This document shows positions 1 to 10,743 of a stretch of 64,000 bases of DNA, one piece after another. Both the position numbers and the translations under genes were made by a program. Source of the stretch: Stackebrandtia endophytica (lineage in GTDB: Bacteria > Actinomycetota > Actinomycetes > Mycobacteriales > Micromonosporaceae); NCBI RefSeq assembly GCF_006716355.1, contig NZ_VFOW01000001.1, forward strand, positions 682,001-746,000, written 5' to 3'. The notes below the pieces were generated by a model. The model saw nothing but the letters and a program-made list of their open reading frames with translations, had not been told where the DNA came from and did not search any database. Every line of letters starts with the position of its first letter. Within the stretch, counting starts at the first letter, position 1.

Positions 1-2
1 TG

Positions 3-440
3 CGCGGGTTCACAGTAGCCACCGCACGCGAGACACCCGCCGCGAGCGGCAACGCCTGGACCACCCAGATGTCCGTCGACGACCTCACTGCGGTCGGTGC
101 CACCATCAAGACCGTGGTGCGGCAGCATGCTTCTACGGCTCGGTCGTCGATTGGAAGAAGCCTGTGGGCAAATCAGTCCCCGGTATGACGCACAGCGAGT
201 GGGAACCGCGGACGGGTGATCGGGAGCAGGACCAACTGCCCGACGAGATCCCCGCCGATTGGCACACCAGCTTCGAAGTCGCAGAACGCTGTTTCACGCC
301 GGCGGAACCGTGCTCCTGAAGCCCATGGATATCCAGGTCGGCGAGTATGCACAGCTGGCCGATCCACACGGTGGCGCATTCGGTGTGATCGGCACTGCTC
401 GACGCGCCGCCAACGCTCACTCGATCAGGCGAAGGGTTCA
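3..440 (+). pseudogene. Decayed two-domain VOC (glyoxalase-like) gene, left end outside window
   Basis: Three reading frames in succession carry pieces of a two-domain VOC protein (glyoxalase/bleomycin-resistance fold). Frame 3 at about 3-125 reads like the end of domain one (AWTTQMSVDDLTAVGATIK). Frame 2 at about 128-275 reads like the start of domain two (CFYGSVVDWKKPVGK, then PDEIPADWHTSFEV). Frame 1 at about 298-410 gives the C-terminal strand pair (AGGTVLLKPMDIQVGEYAQL, then ADPHGGAFGVIG). At least two frameshifts are needed, and the linkers between fragments are shorter than in intact relatives, so deletions are likely as well. No single frame gives a full protein and no credible start is in the window. 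The family assignment rests on motif recognition. Confidence 0.75.
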
Positions 441-589
441 ATGTAGCGTCAGAACGGATCCGTCACCGCACTCAGGTCAACCTCGGAAGAGGCGCACGGC
501 TCGGTGCGACCGAGGGTAGCCTTGGCGTCGCGTGTCCCGGTGATATCGCCCTACTGGACGCGATTCACCCCCGACAGACCGCATAGGAC

Positions 590-2263
<1,674 letters not shown>

Positions 2264-2719
2264 GCTCCCCGATGTTGACGGTCTGGGCCGAACCGACCTG
2301 ATTGACCACATTGTTATCACCCTCGACCTTCATCGAGATGCTGCCGATGGCGGTCTCGCCCTTCGCCGCACGCCATCGTCGTTCCAATTCGGAAGCCCAC
2401 TCGGGGTCGAGCCCCGCCTGCATCGCCATGCTCGCCGACAGTAGGCCGGCTTTACCCTCGGGATCCTCGGCCGCGGCGGCCAACACCGCCTGACCATCCG
2501 AGCTGCGCCCCAAGCGGTCCTTGACAAAGCCGACCAACGCGCTCATCGCCTTGCTACCGGCCGAAACCACGACCTTGCCCGCCTCCGCGGCCAATGACGT
2601 CGCGACGGCGACCGCGACCGAGGTCATCTCCAGATCGGACATAGCTGACTCCTCACGGTAGGGTGACGAGCATAACCAACCGGCGTCGCGTGTTCACGGA
2701 CGGACTTCGAGGACCTCAC

Positions 2720-4753
2720 ATGCACACTTCCGCTTCAAACGATGTCCCTGGGCATATTGAGCTGAACTCTTCCGCGGCCGCTCAGAACACCATGATCGGA
2801 CATGCCGGCGTCGTCAACATCAAACCCGCCGATCTGGATGTCATTCCTCGCAACTTTCCGCCGTTGTCTCCGTTGTTCACCAATCGGGACAGTCAGCTCG
2901 ATGAGCTCCACGAGGCGGCTAACCGGCATCCGATGATTCTGCTACAGGGTGCCCGCCAAGTCGGAAAGACCCAGTTGGCCGCGAAGTGGGCCTCATCGGT
3001 CATCGACCGTTTTCCCCATGGGACGGTCTACTGTGATCTCAATGCATACGGTCCTCGAAACCAACCTGATCTGCTTCGCGCGTTGGTTTTCATGCTCACC
3101 ATCATGAAAGTACATCGTGTACCGAACTCCATCGAGGAATGCCGTCACACTTGGTTGAGTGTGACCAGAATGCATCCGCCGTTGGTCATTCTCGACAACA
3201 TCAACGACCCCGCCGTCCTGAAGATGTTGCGCCCGGCCGAAACCGCGACATTGGTCATGATCGGTGAGCTGAACGCCACCCGTTTTCGCACGGAGGGGGC
3301 CGAGCCCATTCATGTCACACCGTTTTCCATCGAACACTCCAAGTCGTTGGTCTCGCGCACAGCCGGAGCCGAGCACTGGTTGACCGACCCCGACGGGGAC
3401 GCCCTGTTCGAAGCCTGCGACGGACGCCCCCGCACCGTGTCGCTGCTGGCGGCTTGCCTGGCTGAGAAGCCCGACCTGACCGTTACCCAACTCCTTGATG
3501 AGATCCTGCGGCACCCCGCGTCTCGGCGCGCCGACGCGGCGGCCGCCATCGCCGAACGGATTCGCATCGAAGCGCTGGCACCAGACCAACATGAACTGTT
3601 CCGCCTGCTGTCGACCAGCGGGGTCACCGAGTTCAGTCGAGAACTCGCGGCACATTTGGCGGGTACCGACTCCGCGGACGACATCATCGAGTCTCTGCAC
3701 GCGGCCAGCCTCGTGACCGCCACCGCTTCCGAACGATGGAAGGTCGTGCCCCCGGCCGAAGCCGATCCCGAGGTCATGACCACAGTGGTCGATTGGTACC
3801 GTCGCGTGGCTCGCATCGCGAGCCTGATCCACACTCCGGGCCGGCTCCTGGTGACCGATCGACAGATCATCAATTCGAAGAGTCGGCCGACCCTGTCCAA
3901 GGCCACCGCGTTGACCTGGCTGGAAACCGAACTGTCGAATCTAGATATCGTGCAGCAATACGCTTATGACCGGGGCTGGGACGAGGCCGTGGTGTCCCTG
4001 GAGGAATCGCTGTGGGTTCTTTACCTACACCGTTCCCTTCCCAGCTATCGGGAACGCACAACGGCGCGGGCAATCAAGGCAGCGCAACGTTTGGGAGACC
4101 CGGCTGCGCAGTCTCGTGCACATGGCATGCGCAGCCGCCACCTGGTCAACCTGCGCGACTACGACGAGGCGATGGCCGAGGCCCGGACGGCCCGACGACT
4201 GGCACGCATCGCCCAGAATTCCGAGCTGGAAGCGTCGGCCTTCGAGATGATCGCTCGGGTTCACGCCGAACAGGAGCAATGGGATCAGGCCAAGCAGGCT
4301 TACCGGCATTCGCTGGCGATCTACCTGCACCTGGGCGACTTGCGTGGAATTGCAGTGCTGAAACACCAACTGGCGAAGGCGTTGATCGCCGGCGGTGAGT
4401 ACAACGAGGCGGCCGAGCTGCTGCACGCTGCTCTCATGTCGAGCATCGCAAACGAACGGCCGCGCGACCTGGGTAATGTACTGCTGGATTTGGGTCGGCT
4501 GCAACAGGCACGCCATGAGACCCACGCGGCCATCGACACCTATCTGGCAGCGAACAGGAAACTGGCAGACACCGAGCAACTGGTTCGACTCGCCCAATCG
4601 CTGGAGAACCTCGGCGACTGCTACCGGGCCACCAACAACGTGCAGGGTGCCACCGAGTTCTGGCAACACGCGATGGACGCCCATCGCAATCTTCGTAACT
4701 TCACCGGGGCCGACTTGGAACGGCTTCAGTCCAAAATGGCTGAATTGAGCTGA
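2720..4753 (+). CDS. STAND/NB-ARC NTPase with TPR repeats and N-terminal amyloid-like motif (NLR-like)
   Basis: The 677-residue protein has, in order: a short N-terminal segment with AAQNTMIGHAGVVNI at 20-34; a P-loop GARQVGKTQ at 77-85; a Walker B LVILDN at 155-160; the remaining NB-ARC/winged-helix portion; and TPR-like helical pairs from about 455 to the end (for example EQEQWDQAKQAYRHSLAIYL). This is the layout of bacterial NLR-like receptors: amyloid motif, NTPase switch, ligand-sensing repeats. ATG 2720 is preferred over GTG 2663 because GAGGA lies six bases upstream of it. The gene is divergent from the 136-residue protein and shares its 77-bp intergenic promoter region. The trigger is unknown. 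Defence or cell-death signalling is an inference from architecture and pairing. Confidence 0.88.
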   Translation: MHTSASNDVPGHIELNSSAAAQNTMIGHAGVVNIKPADLDVIPRNFPPLSPLFTNRDSQLDELHEAANRHPMILLQGARQVGKTQLAAKWASSVIDRFPHGTVYCDLNAYGPRNQPDLLRALVFMLTIMKVHRVPNSIEECRHTWLSVTRMHPPLVILDNINDPAVLKMLRPAETATLVMIGELNATRFRTEGAEPIHVTPFSIEHSKSLVSRTAGAEHWLTDPDGDALFEACDGRPRTVSLLAACLAEKPDLTVTQLLDEILRHPASRRADAAAAIAERIRIEALAPDQHELFRLLSTSGVTEFSRELAAHLAGTDSADDIIESLHAASLVTATASERWKVVPPAEADPEVMTTVVDWYRRVARIASLIHTPGRLLVTDRQIINSKSRPTLSKATALTWLETELSNLDIVQQYAYDRGWDEAVVSLEESLWVLYLHRSLPSYRERTTARAIKAAQRLGDPAAQSRAHGMRSRHLVNLRDYDEAMAEARTARRLARIAQNSELEASAFEMIARVHAEQEQWDQAKQAYRHSLAIYLHLGDLRGIAVLKHQLAKALIAGGEYNEAAELLHAALMSSIANERPRDLGNVLLDLGRLQQARHETHAAIDTYLAANRKLADTEQLVRLAQSLENLGDCYRATNNVQGATEFWQHAMDAHRNLRNFTGADLERLQSKMAELS

Positions 4754-4775
4754 GCGACCCGGCGTTCGCCGCTGT

Positions 4776-4858
4776 GGACACCTCTCCGGTGCCAGAGGAT
4801 CGGCTCACCAATCCGCGAGGTGTCCTTGAGGGCGGTCTACGGCGGTCAGAAAACCGCC
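4776..4858. other. Inverted repeats downstream of the NLR-like gene
   Basis: The 271 bases between the NLR-like gene and the sigma factor hold two hairpins and no credible gene. GGACACCTC (4776-4784) pairs perfectly with GAGGTGTCC (4817-4825), and GGCGGT-cagaaa-ACCGCC forms a tight hairpin at 4841-4858. Either could end the upstream transcript. The promoter of the sigma factor must lie in the remaining stretch, but I cannot place it. Confidence 0.5.
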
Positions 4859-5024
4859 CGTCTCCTCGACATCACACCGGTCGGCGGGAATCGCCGGTGC
4901 ACCCGTTCCCGCCGGCTACACCGTGGGGAGCCGCCCACCGACAAGCCGGATCCGAACCACATCGCGTCGATCCCCAACCAAACCGATCCGAATGGCGTTT
5001 TAGGGGGCAACCGAGAAGAAGGGA

Positions 5025-5558
5025 TTGACGTTGACCAGGCAACCCCATGGGTCCGGCACCGATTTCGAGGCCTTCGTTCGGGCGAGGTCCCCGGCGTTGA
5101 TCCGCTCCGCCTACCTGTTGACCGGCGACCAACAGCTCGCCGAGGATCTCGTGCAGTCGGCCCTGGCGCGCACCTACCGCGCCTGGAAGCGGGTCGAGAG
5201 GCTCGGCAACGCCGAGGCCTACACCCGGCGCGCCATGTACCACCTCCAGGTGTCGTTCTGGCGGCGGCGCCGCGTCCGAGAGGTCTACCGGGAGACGCTT
5301 CCGGAGGCATCCGTCGATCCGGGAACGGCCGAAGTGCCGGCGCGACGTGATGCGCTGCGCCATGCGTTGGGGCAGCTCACCAACCGGCAGCGAGCCGTAC
5401 TGGTCCTGCGCTTCTATGAGGACCGCAGTGTCGCCGAAGCCGCCGAGTTGCTCGGCTGCGGCACGGGGACGGTCAAGAGTCAAACCGCCGTGGCACTCCA
5501 ACGACTGCGGTCCGAAAAGTTCGATCTGGAGCAGTTCACCGAAAGGCAGCTCGTATGA
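5025..5558 (+). CDS. SigE-family RNA polymerase sigma factor (ECF type)
   Basis: The 177-residue protein is an ECF-type sigma factor of the actinobacterial SigE-like family. Region 2 begins with FEAFVRARSPALIRSAYLLT and continues to about residue 75. Region 4 covers about 105-160 (LTNRQRAVLVLRFYEDRSVA, then EAAELLGCGTGTVKS). The start is taken as TTG 5025 behind the GAAGAAGGG run; TTG 5031 is an in-frame alternative, and no ATG or GTG is in frame nearby. Its stop overlaps the next gene by four bases (ATGA), so the pair is translationally coupled. The coupled membrane protein is the likely modulator. Confidence 0.92.
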   Translation: MTLTRQPHGSGTDFEAFVRARSPALIRSAYLLTGDQQLAEDLVQSALARTYRAWKRVERLGNAEAYTRRAMYHLQVSFWRRRRVREVYRETLPEASVDPGTAEVPARRDALRHALGQLTNRQRAVLVLRFYEDRSVAEAAELLGCGTGTVKSQTAVALQRLRSEKFDLEQFTERQLV

Positions 5559-6673
5559 ATTCTCGACTTCACGACGACATGACGGATCTGGCCTCGGAGG
5601 CGACATCTCCCGACCTGTACGACCGCGTCCTGTCGACGTCGCGGCGTCAGCTGATCCGCCGCAACACCATCGCCGGATTGGTCGCCGTCATGGTGATCTC
5701 CGGTGTCGTCGTCGGCGCCAACGTCTACGCCGACCCGGCTGGTCAGGGCACCGGCCTGGCCGCATCCGAAGCGGATGAACCGGAGGACCTGCGGGGAACG
5801 CTCTTCGACGCGTTCGTGGCACCCAACCGCAACGGCTACACGCTGTTCACCCGCACTCCGGGATCGGAACCGACCGTGGTGGCCGATTTGACGGCGGTGT
5901 CGGCGCAGAGCCCCCGGCTGTCTCCGGACGGAACCCTGCTGAGTTGGTTGGCCGTCGACGAGGACACGCCCGAGGCCCCCCACACCCTCATGATCCGTGT
6001 TCTGGAGTCCGGGGAGGACTTCGAGATCGCCGACGACATACCCGCCGACGTCGCCGACTGCGTCACTCCGACATGGACACCCGATGGGTCGCGGCTGTTC
6101 GTCGATCGCGGCGAGGAACGAACCGCCGACCGATACGGATTCATCGACATCGATAGCGACGAGTTCACGCCGCTGCCGGGCTTCCGAGGCTGCGATCCCC
6201 AGGTGGCAACGGTTTCCGGCCGGGAGGTGGTCTACTCGATCGACGGAACCGAGGTCTTCGCCACCGAAATCGGGGGCGACGCCGTGGCCACTCCGATCGC
6301 CGCCGCCCTGGCCTCCGAAGGTCTAAAGACCGACCATCTGACCGCGGTGTCGGATGACGGCCGGCTGGCGTGCGTCGACGGCGACGCCATCGACGCACCC
6401 GGCGGTCGAACCGGTTCGTGGGAGTGCGATCTCATCGTCGAGGTCGACACCGGCGACATCCTCGACCTCTCGACACAGGGTGACTGGTCGGCCAATGCGA
6501 CGGTGTTCGATCATCCCGCCGGCTTGATCCTCCACGTCAGGGAACAGGACGAGAACGGGTACACCGTCGACATCCTCGCCCTCGTCGGTGCTGACGGTTC
6601 GATCGTCGACGAGGTCGACTGGTTCCTGACGTCGGACGAGTACGAAAGCCTCTTCGTGGGCTATCGGGAGTGA
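5555..6673 (+). CDS. Single-pass membrane protein with propeller-like extracytoplasmic domain, coupled to sigma factor
   Basis: The 372-residue protein has a short cytoplasmic N terminus (about 1-37, basic RRQLIRR at its end), one transmembrane helix at about 39-57 and a large acidic extracytoplasmic part. That part carries TolB/WD40-like beta-propeller signatures such as SPRLSPDGTLLSW and TPTWTPDGSRLFV. Overlap with the sigma factor stop (ATGA) marks an operon. By position it should be the partner that restrains or senses for the sigma factor, but it lacks a recognisable zinc-binding anti-sigma motif, so that role is inferred. A perfect 20-bp stem lies directly downstream. Confidence 0.75.
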   Translation: MNSRLHDDMTDLASEATSPDLYDRVLSTSRRQLIRRNTIAGLVAVMVISGVVVGANVYADPAGQGTGLAASEADEPEDLRGTLFDAFVAPNRNGYTLFTRTPGSEPTVVADLTAVSAQSPRLSPDGTLLSWLAVDEDTPEAPHTLMIRVLESGEDFEIADDIPADVADCVTPTWTPDGSRLFVDRGEERTADRYGFIDIDSDEFTPLPGFRGCDPQVATVSGREVVYSIDGTEVFATEIGGDAVATPIAAALASEGLKTDHLTAVSDDGRLACVDGDAIDAPGGRTGSWECDLIVEVDTGDILDLSTQGDWSANATVFDHPAGLILHVREQDENGYTVDILALVGADGSIVDEVDWFLTSDEYESLFVGYRE

Positions 6674-6688
6674 TCCGCCGCCCGCGGG

Positions 6689-6737
6689 CAATGTGATGGG
6701 CCACGTCCGATGACACTGGACGTGGCCCATCACATTG
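6689..6737. terminator. Bidirectional terminator, 20-bp perfect stem
   Basis: Arms 6689-6708 and 6718-6737 are perfectly complementary over 20 bp around a nine-base loop. It lies between the convergent membrane-protein gene (stop 6673) and the DxDGDG-repeat gene (stop 6772), so it can serve both. There is no U-tract, as is usual in actinobacteria. Confidence 0.92.
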
Positions 6738-6771
6738 GTGCCGGCTCCGTGGTGAACACGGAGTCGCTCGA

Positions 6772-7215
6772 TCAGTCGAAGGGGTTCAGCGTGGCGTCGG
6801 AACGAGCCTGCCCGTCGCCGGGGCTCAAGTCGAACATGGAGCCACCGATGAGCCCGGCACCGCTGTTGCCCTCCGCGTCGGCGGTGGCGTCGTCGGCCGG
6901 CACACCCTCGTCGGCCGGCACACCTTCGTCGGTGGCGGGGCTTCCGTCGGTGGCGGCGTCCTCATAGGCGATTTCGGTGTCCATGTAGCCGTCACCGTCC
7001 TCATCGAACTGAATGGAGTCCACTACGCCGTCTCCGTCGGAGTCGACCTCCAACGCGTCGATCAAGCCGTCACCGTCGAAGTCGTAAGCGACGGCCTCAA
7101 CCTCGCCATCCTCGTCATATTGGGTGTACGTGGCACTGCCGTCCTCATGAGTGACGGTCTCGTACTCGTCCCCGGTGCCATCGCCATCGAAGTCAATCCA
7201 TGGTTCGTCGCTCAT
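6772..7215 (-). CDS. Acidic protein with four DxDGDG calcium-binding-type repeats
   Basis: The 147-residue acidic protein has DFDGDGTGDE at 8-17, DFDGDGLIDA at 45-54, DSDGDGVVDS at 58-67 and DEDGDGYMDT at 71-80. These match the calcium loop of EF-hand, dockerin or thrombospondin type 3 repeats. A proline/alanine/acidic linker with a duplicated DEGVPA unit follows (97-108). No signal peptide or membrane segment is visible, so it is either cytosolic or leaves by an unseen route. The start at 7215 is chosen because GAGGTGAGGG precedes the ATG; an ORF extension upstream lacks support. Calcium binding is inferred from motif spacing; the function is unknown. A tricorn protease gene lies upstream on the same strand, separated by a terminator. 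Confidence 0.8.
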   Translation of the reverse strand: MSDEPWIDFDGDGTGDEYETVTHEDGSATYTQYDEDGEVEAVAYDFDGDGLIDALEVDSDGDGVVDSIQFDEDGDGYMDTEIAYEDAATDGSPATDEGVPADEGVPADDATADAEGNSGAGLIGGSMFDLSPGDGQARSDATLNPFD

Positions 7216-7257
7216 TTTGCCCTCACCTCGTACGTTGTCGTTCGATCTACACAGTAG

Positions 7258-7309
7258 GCCGCCCATCGATGAGCGTTCATCCCAGATGTGTGCCACATCG
7301 ATGGGCGGC
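7258..7309 (-). terminator. Terminator after tricorn protease gene
   Basis: Arms 7258-7271 and 7296-7309 are perfectly complementary over 14 bp with a 24-base loop, just downstream of the tricorn stop codon at 7324. It separates that transcript from the DxDGDG-repeat gene. Confidence 0.75.
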
Positions 7310-7323
7310 AAGAGGCTACCGCG

Positions 7324-10300
7324 TCAGTCCACAGTCGGACGCGGCGGCAACTTCGGTGCCGCCAACCGAGGACGGTCCGAGACGACCGGACGGTGAGCCG
7401 GCTTGCGTTCCAACTCCTCCAACGCCAGCTCGATGGCCTTGACCAACTGCGGGTCCTCCCCCGCCGCGGCCGCGTGCGGCGGGAACTCCACCTCGACATC
7501 CGGTTGGGCGCCGTAGTTCTCGATGCTCCACTTCGCATCGTCGAAGTGGAAGGCGAACTCCGGCTGGGACAGGAATGTGTTGTCCGACAGACCGGCCCGT
7601 TCGGTGTAGCCGACGACACCACCCCAGGTTCGGGTGCCCACCAACGGGCCCAGTTTCAGCTGTTTGAAGCTGTGGCAGAAGATGTCGCCGTCGGAACCGG
7701 CCAGTTCGTTGGTCAATGCGACCATCGGCCCGGTCGGGCTCTCCGACGGATACGGTTCGGGCTCGCCCCACCGGGGGACGTTGTAGGCGAGACGACGCCT
7801 CGCGAGCTTCTCGATGAGCAGCCCGGAGACGTGGCCACCTCCGTTGTACCGAACATCGACGAGCAGGGCGTCCCGGTTGAACTCGTTGAGGAATCCACGG
7901 TGGAACTCGGCAAATCCCTTGGGGCCCATGTCGGGAATGTGAACGTAACCGACCTTGCCGTCGGTGGCGGCGTGCACCTTGGCGCGGTTGGCGTCGACCC
8001 ATTGGCGGTACCGCAGTTCCTGCTCACCCGCCAGCGCCTTGACGACTGCGGTGTGTGGTTCGCTGTCGCCACGACCGATGAGCAGGCGTACCTCCTGATC
8101 GGCGAGGTTGACCAGACGCTGCCCGAGGGTGGCGGTCGAGCTGGGTCCTCCGTCAACGGGTTGGCCGTTGACGGCGAGGATGACGTCGCCCTCCCTCACG
8201 TCGACGCCTGGACGGTTCAGTGGTGACGTGGCCCCGGGCTGCCAGATGTCACCGCGCAGAATGCGTTCGATCCGATAGCGTCCCCGATCGTCCACTGAGT
8301 AGTCGGCACCGAGGAAACCCTGCCCGTAGTACGGACCGACTCGCGGGTCACCGGCGTCCTCATAGGCGTGAGAGGTGCCGAGCTCACCGGCCATCTCCCA
8401 CATGAGGTCCGACAGTTCCTCCCGAGTGGACACCTGCTCGACCAGCGGCGAGTACCGTTCGTAGACCGCCTCCCAATCCACACCGGACATATCCCCGGTC
8501 CAGAAGTGTTCGCTGAGCAGCCGCCATGCCTCACGGAACATTTGGGGCCATTCCAGTTGCGGCCGAACCGATACCTTCAACCGCGTCAAATCGATCCAGC
8601 CGGACTCGCGGCTGTAGTCGGAGGTGTCGGGCGCCTTCTCCGTCGCCTTGACGACCCGGAGCTGTTCGCCGTTTCGGTACAGCAGGGTCTTTCCATCCGA
8701 ACCGATCGAGAACTCGCTGACACCGTCAAAGTACCGTTCCACCTTTCCGGTGGACAGATCGACGGCGTCGACTGATCCCTTGTGGTCGCCGTCCTGGGAC
8801 GGGATCATGCCGATGATGGGTTCGGAGTGGACCAGCACCTTGCCGGAGACTCCCAGCACCCGCTGGTAACGACCGTCGGGAACCGGGATCGGTACGACGC
8901 GGTCGGTGATACCGGCGACCTCGATGCTGGGCGTCGGAGAATCCGCCTCGTTGCCGTCACCGGATTCCGAGTCGGAGGCGTCGGAGGTGGATGAGTCGGC
9001 GACCAACGGAGCCGGCTGGGCGACGAACGGCACGGCCACGTCCGAGCGCAGGGCCACGGCGTAGGGGCGGGAACCGGTGGGGAAGCCCAAATCGAAGTGC
9101 AGTTCGTCGTAGACGGGATCGAACTCCCGGAATCCGATGAAGTACAGGTATTTCCCGTCGGGGTCGAAGGCCGGGGCCACGTCACGCAGCACCCGCTCAG
9201 CCGCAGCGGAGACGGTGCCGGTGGCCAGTTCGACCAACTTGATGGCGGTCATCGAGGCCGAATCGGCCTGCGACACCTGCTCCGGAGCCGAATAGGCCAC
9301 CCATTGCCCGTCCGGCGAGAACGTGGGTGAGGCCATCGAACCGTATCGGCTGCGGTCCAGGACGGTCACGGTGCCGTCACCGGTCAAGTCGACCAGGAGG
9401 AGCTCGTTGCGGTGGTTGGCCAGCGCCACCTTGTCCTCGGTGGGTGATGCGGCGATCTCCAGGATTCGACCCAGATCCAGGTCGGAGAGTTTCCGCTGCG
9501 GCGTGGACGCCGCCGCGTCGAGCACCACCAGTGACTCGGTGGGTTCGGTGTCGGCGGACACCGCGACCAGGCGGTCACCGCCGTGCAGCCAGGTCAGCGA
9601 CCGGTAGCGGGTGCCGTCGGTGTCGCCGTGCTGAATCGCCGGTCCTTCCCAGTTGCCGAAGCTGAACGCCTTACCGCGGCTGGTGACGGCCAATGTGGAA
9701 CCGTCGGGTGACAGGTCGTGGGAGTGAAGGTAGGTTCCGGCGTCGACGAACCGGCGGGCCCGCTGTGTCCGGGTCACCGGGATGTCGACGTCGAGTTTGC
9801 GTGGGTGTTCCTCGGCCGGGTCGATCAGGTAGATCGCACCACCGCGGTGGTAGACGAGCCGTTCGCCGTCGCTGTTGAGCGAGCGGGCGTAGAAGCCCTC
9901 GTGGTCGCTGTGGCGCCGCAACCCGGTGCCGTCGAATCGGCAGGAGTAGACGTTTCCGCAGCCTTCGTGGTCGGACAGGAAGTACACCCGATCACCGATG
10001 ATGTGCGGCCGCGCCAGGTTTCCGTCCAGTTTGATCAGTTTTCGGAACTCCCCCGAGCCGGTCGGGTCGATCCACAGCTGCCCGGCCGTCCCGCCGCGAT
10101 ACCTCTTCCAGTGCGCGAAGTCCCGCCAGTACTCCCGCCCGATCACGGTGGCGCCGTCGGCGCCGTACGAGATCGACACGGCCCGACCGAGCCCCAGGTC
10201 GGTGGACTCTCCCCCGGTCAACGGGACCTGCCGCAACCAGGTTTCGACGCGACTGGGAGTCGCGGCGCTGCTGGCGTAGATGATCGACTCGCCGTCGCGG

Positions 10301-10584
10301 GACCAGCCGGCGACCTTGCACACGGCCGACGCCTCATAGGTGAGCCGCTTGGCCTCGCCTCCGCCGACGGGTATCAGGTGCACATCCGGGGCGCCCTCCT
10401 CCGCACCCGTATAGGCGATCCAGCGCCGGTCCGGTGAGATCCGGGGTTCACTGGCGGCGGCACGGCCGACCGACAACCGGGAGGCGGCGCCACCCTCGGC
10501 AGGGACCTGCCACAGGTCGTCCTCGGCGACGAAGACGATGGTGTTCCCGGAGATCACCGGGAAACGGGGGTATCCAGTAGTCAA
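7324..10584 (-). CDS. Tricorn protease (S41 family)
   Basis: The 1086-residue protein follows tricorn architecture: N-terminal beta-propellers (repeated SPDG-type blades over roughly 1-600), a helical segment, a PDZ domain near 750-840 (REGDVILAVNGQPVDGG) and a C-terminal S41 peptidase core. The nucleophile lies in LAGSDGDIF, Ser964 with this start, close to Ser965 of the Thermoplasma enzyme; the conserved GTSHAYE histidine is near 739. Tricorn degrades short peptides released by larger proteases in the cytosol. TTG 10584 is preferred because it gives the family N terminus (TTGYPRFPVISGNTIVF) and has AGGA seven bases upstream; an ORF extension to 10650 adds only unconserved residues. An Asp/Glu-rich insertion sits near 530-550. 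Confidence 0.93.
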   Translation of the reverse strand: MTTGYPRFPVISGNTIVFVAEDDLWQVPAEGGAASRLSVGRAAASEPRISPDRRWIAYTGAEEGAPDVHLIPVGGGEAKRLTYEASAVCKVAGWSRDGESIIYASSAATPSRVETWLRQVPLTGGESTDLGLGRAVSISYGADGATVIGREYWRDFAHWKRYRGGTAGQLWIDPTGSGEFRKLIKLDGNLARPHIIGDRVYFLSDHEGCGNVYSCRFDGTGLRRHSDHEGFYARSLNSDGERLVYHRGGAIYLIDPAEEHPRKLDVDIPVTRTQRARRFVDAGTYLHSHDLSPDGSTLAVTSRGKAFSFGNWEGPAIQHGDTDGTRYRSLTWLHGGDRLVAVSADTEPTESLVVLDAAASTPQRKLSDLDLGRILEIAASPTEDKVALANHRNELLLVDLTGDGTVTVLDRSRYGSMASPTFSPDGQWVAYSAPEQVSQADSASMTAIKLVELATGTVSAAAERVLRDVAPAFDPDGKYLYFIGFREFDPVYDELHFDLGFPTGSRPYAVALRSDVAVPFVAQPAPLVADSSTSDASDSESGDGNEADSPTPSIEVAGITDRVVPIPVPDGRYQRVLGVSGKVLVHSEPIIGMIPSQDGDHKGSVDAVDLSTGKVERYFDGVSEFSIGSDGKTLLYRNGEQLRVVKATEKAPDTSDYSRESGWIDLTRLKVSVRPQLEWPQMFREAWRLLSEHFWTGDMSGVDWEAVYERYSPLVEQVSTREELSDLMWEMAGELGTSHAYEDAGDPRVGPYYGQGFLGADYSVDDRGRYRIERILRGDIWQPGATSPLNRPGVDVREGDVILAVNGQPVDGGPSSTATLGQRLVNLADQEVRLLIGRGDSEPHTAVVKALAGEQELRYRQWVDANRAKVHAATDGKVGYVHIPDMGPKGFAEFHRGFLNEFNRDALLVDVRYNGGGHVSGLLIEKLARRRLAYNVPRWGEPEPYPSESPTGPMVALTNELAGSDGDIFCHSFKQLKLGPLVGTRTWGGVVGYTERAGLSDNTFLSQPEFAFHFDDAKWSIENYGAQPDVEVEFPPHAAAAGEDPQLVKAIELALEELERKPAHRPVVSDRPRLAAPKLPPRPTVD

Positions 10585-10743
10585 ATTTCCATCCTGATTC
10601 AGATTGGGACGAGAAGGCCAATCTAAACCGGAGACTCCAGCCGCAGCCAATCCTTAAGTCCGAACCGGTGCCGATCGGCTGCCGGGCGTGATAGCGCCCA
10701 CGAGACGACCAAGTGGCCAGTGCGAAAGCGTAGGCTCTCAGTT

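Noticed and set aside
6895-6935. Short tandem repeat inside the DxDGDG-repeat gene
   Set aside because: Two imperfect in-frame copies only, explained by the DEGVPA duplication in the protein; not a slippage locus.
7288-8226. 312-codon plus-strand frame opposite the tricorn gene
   Set aside because: No family features; the minus strand encodes the protease domain with catalytic motifs.
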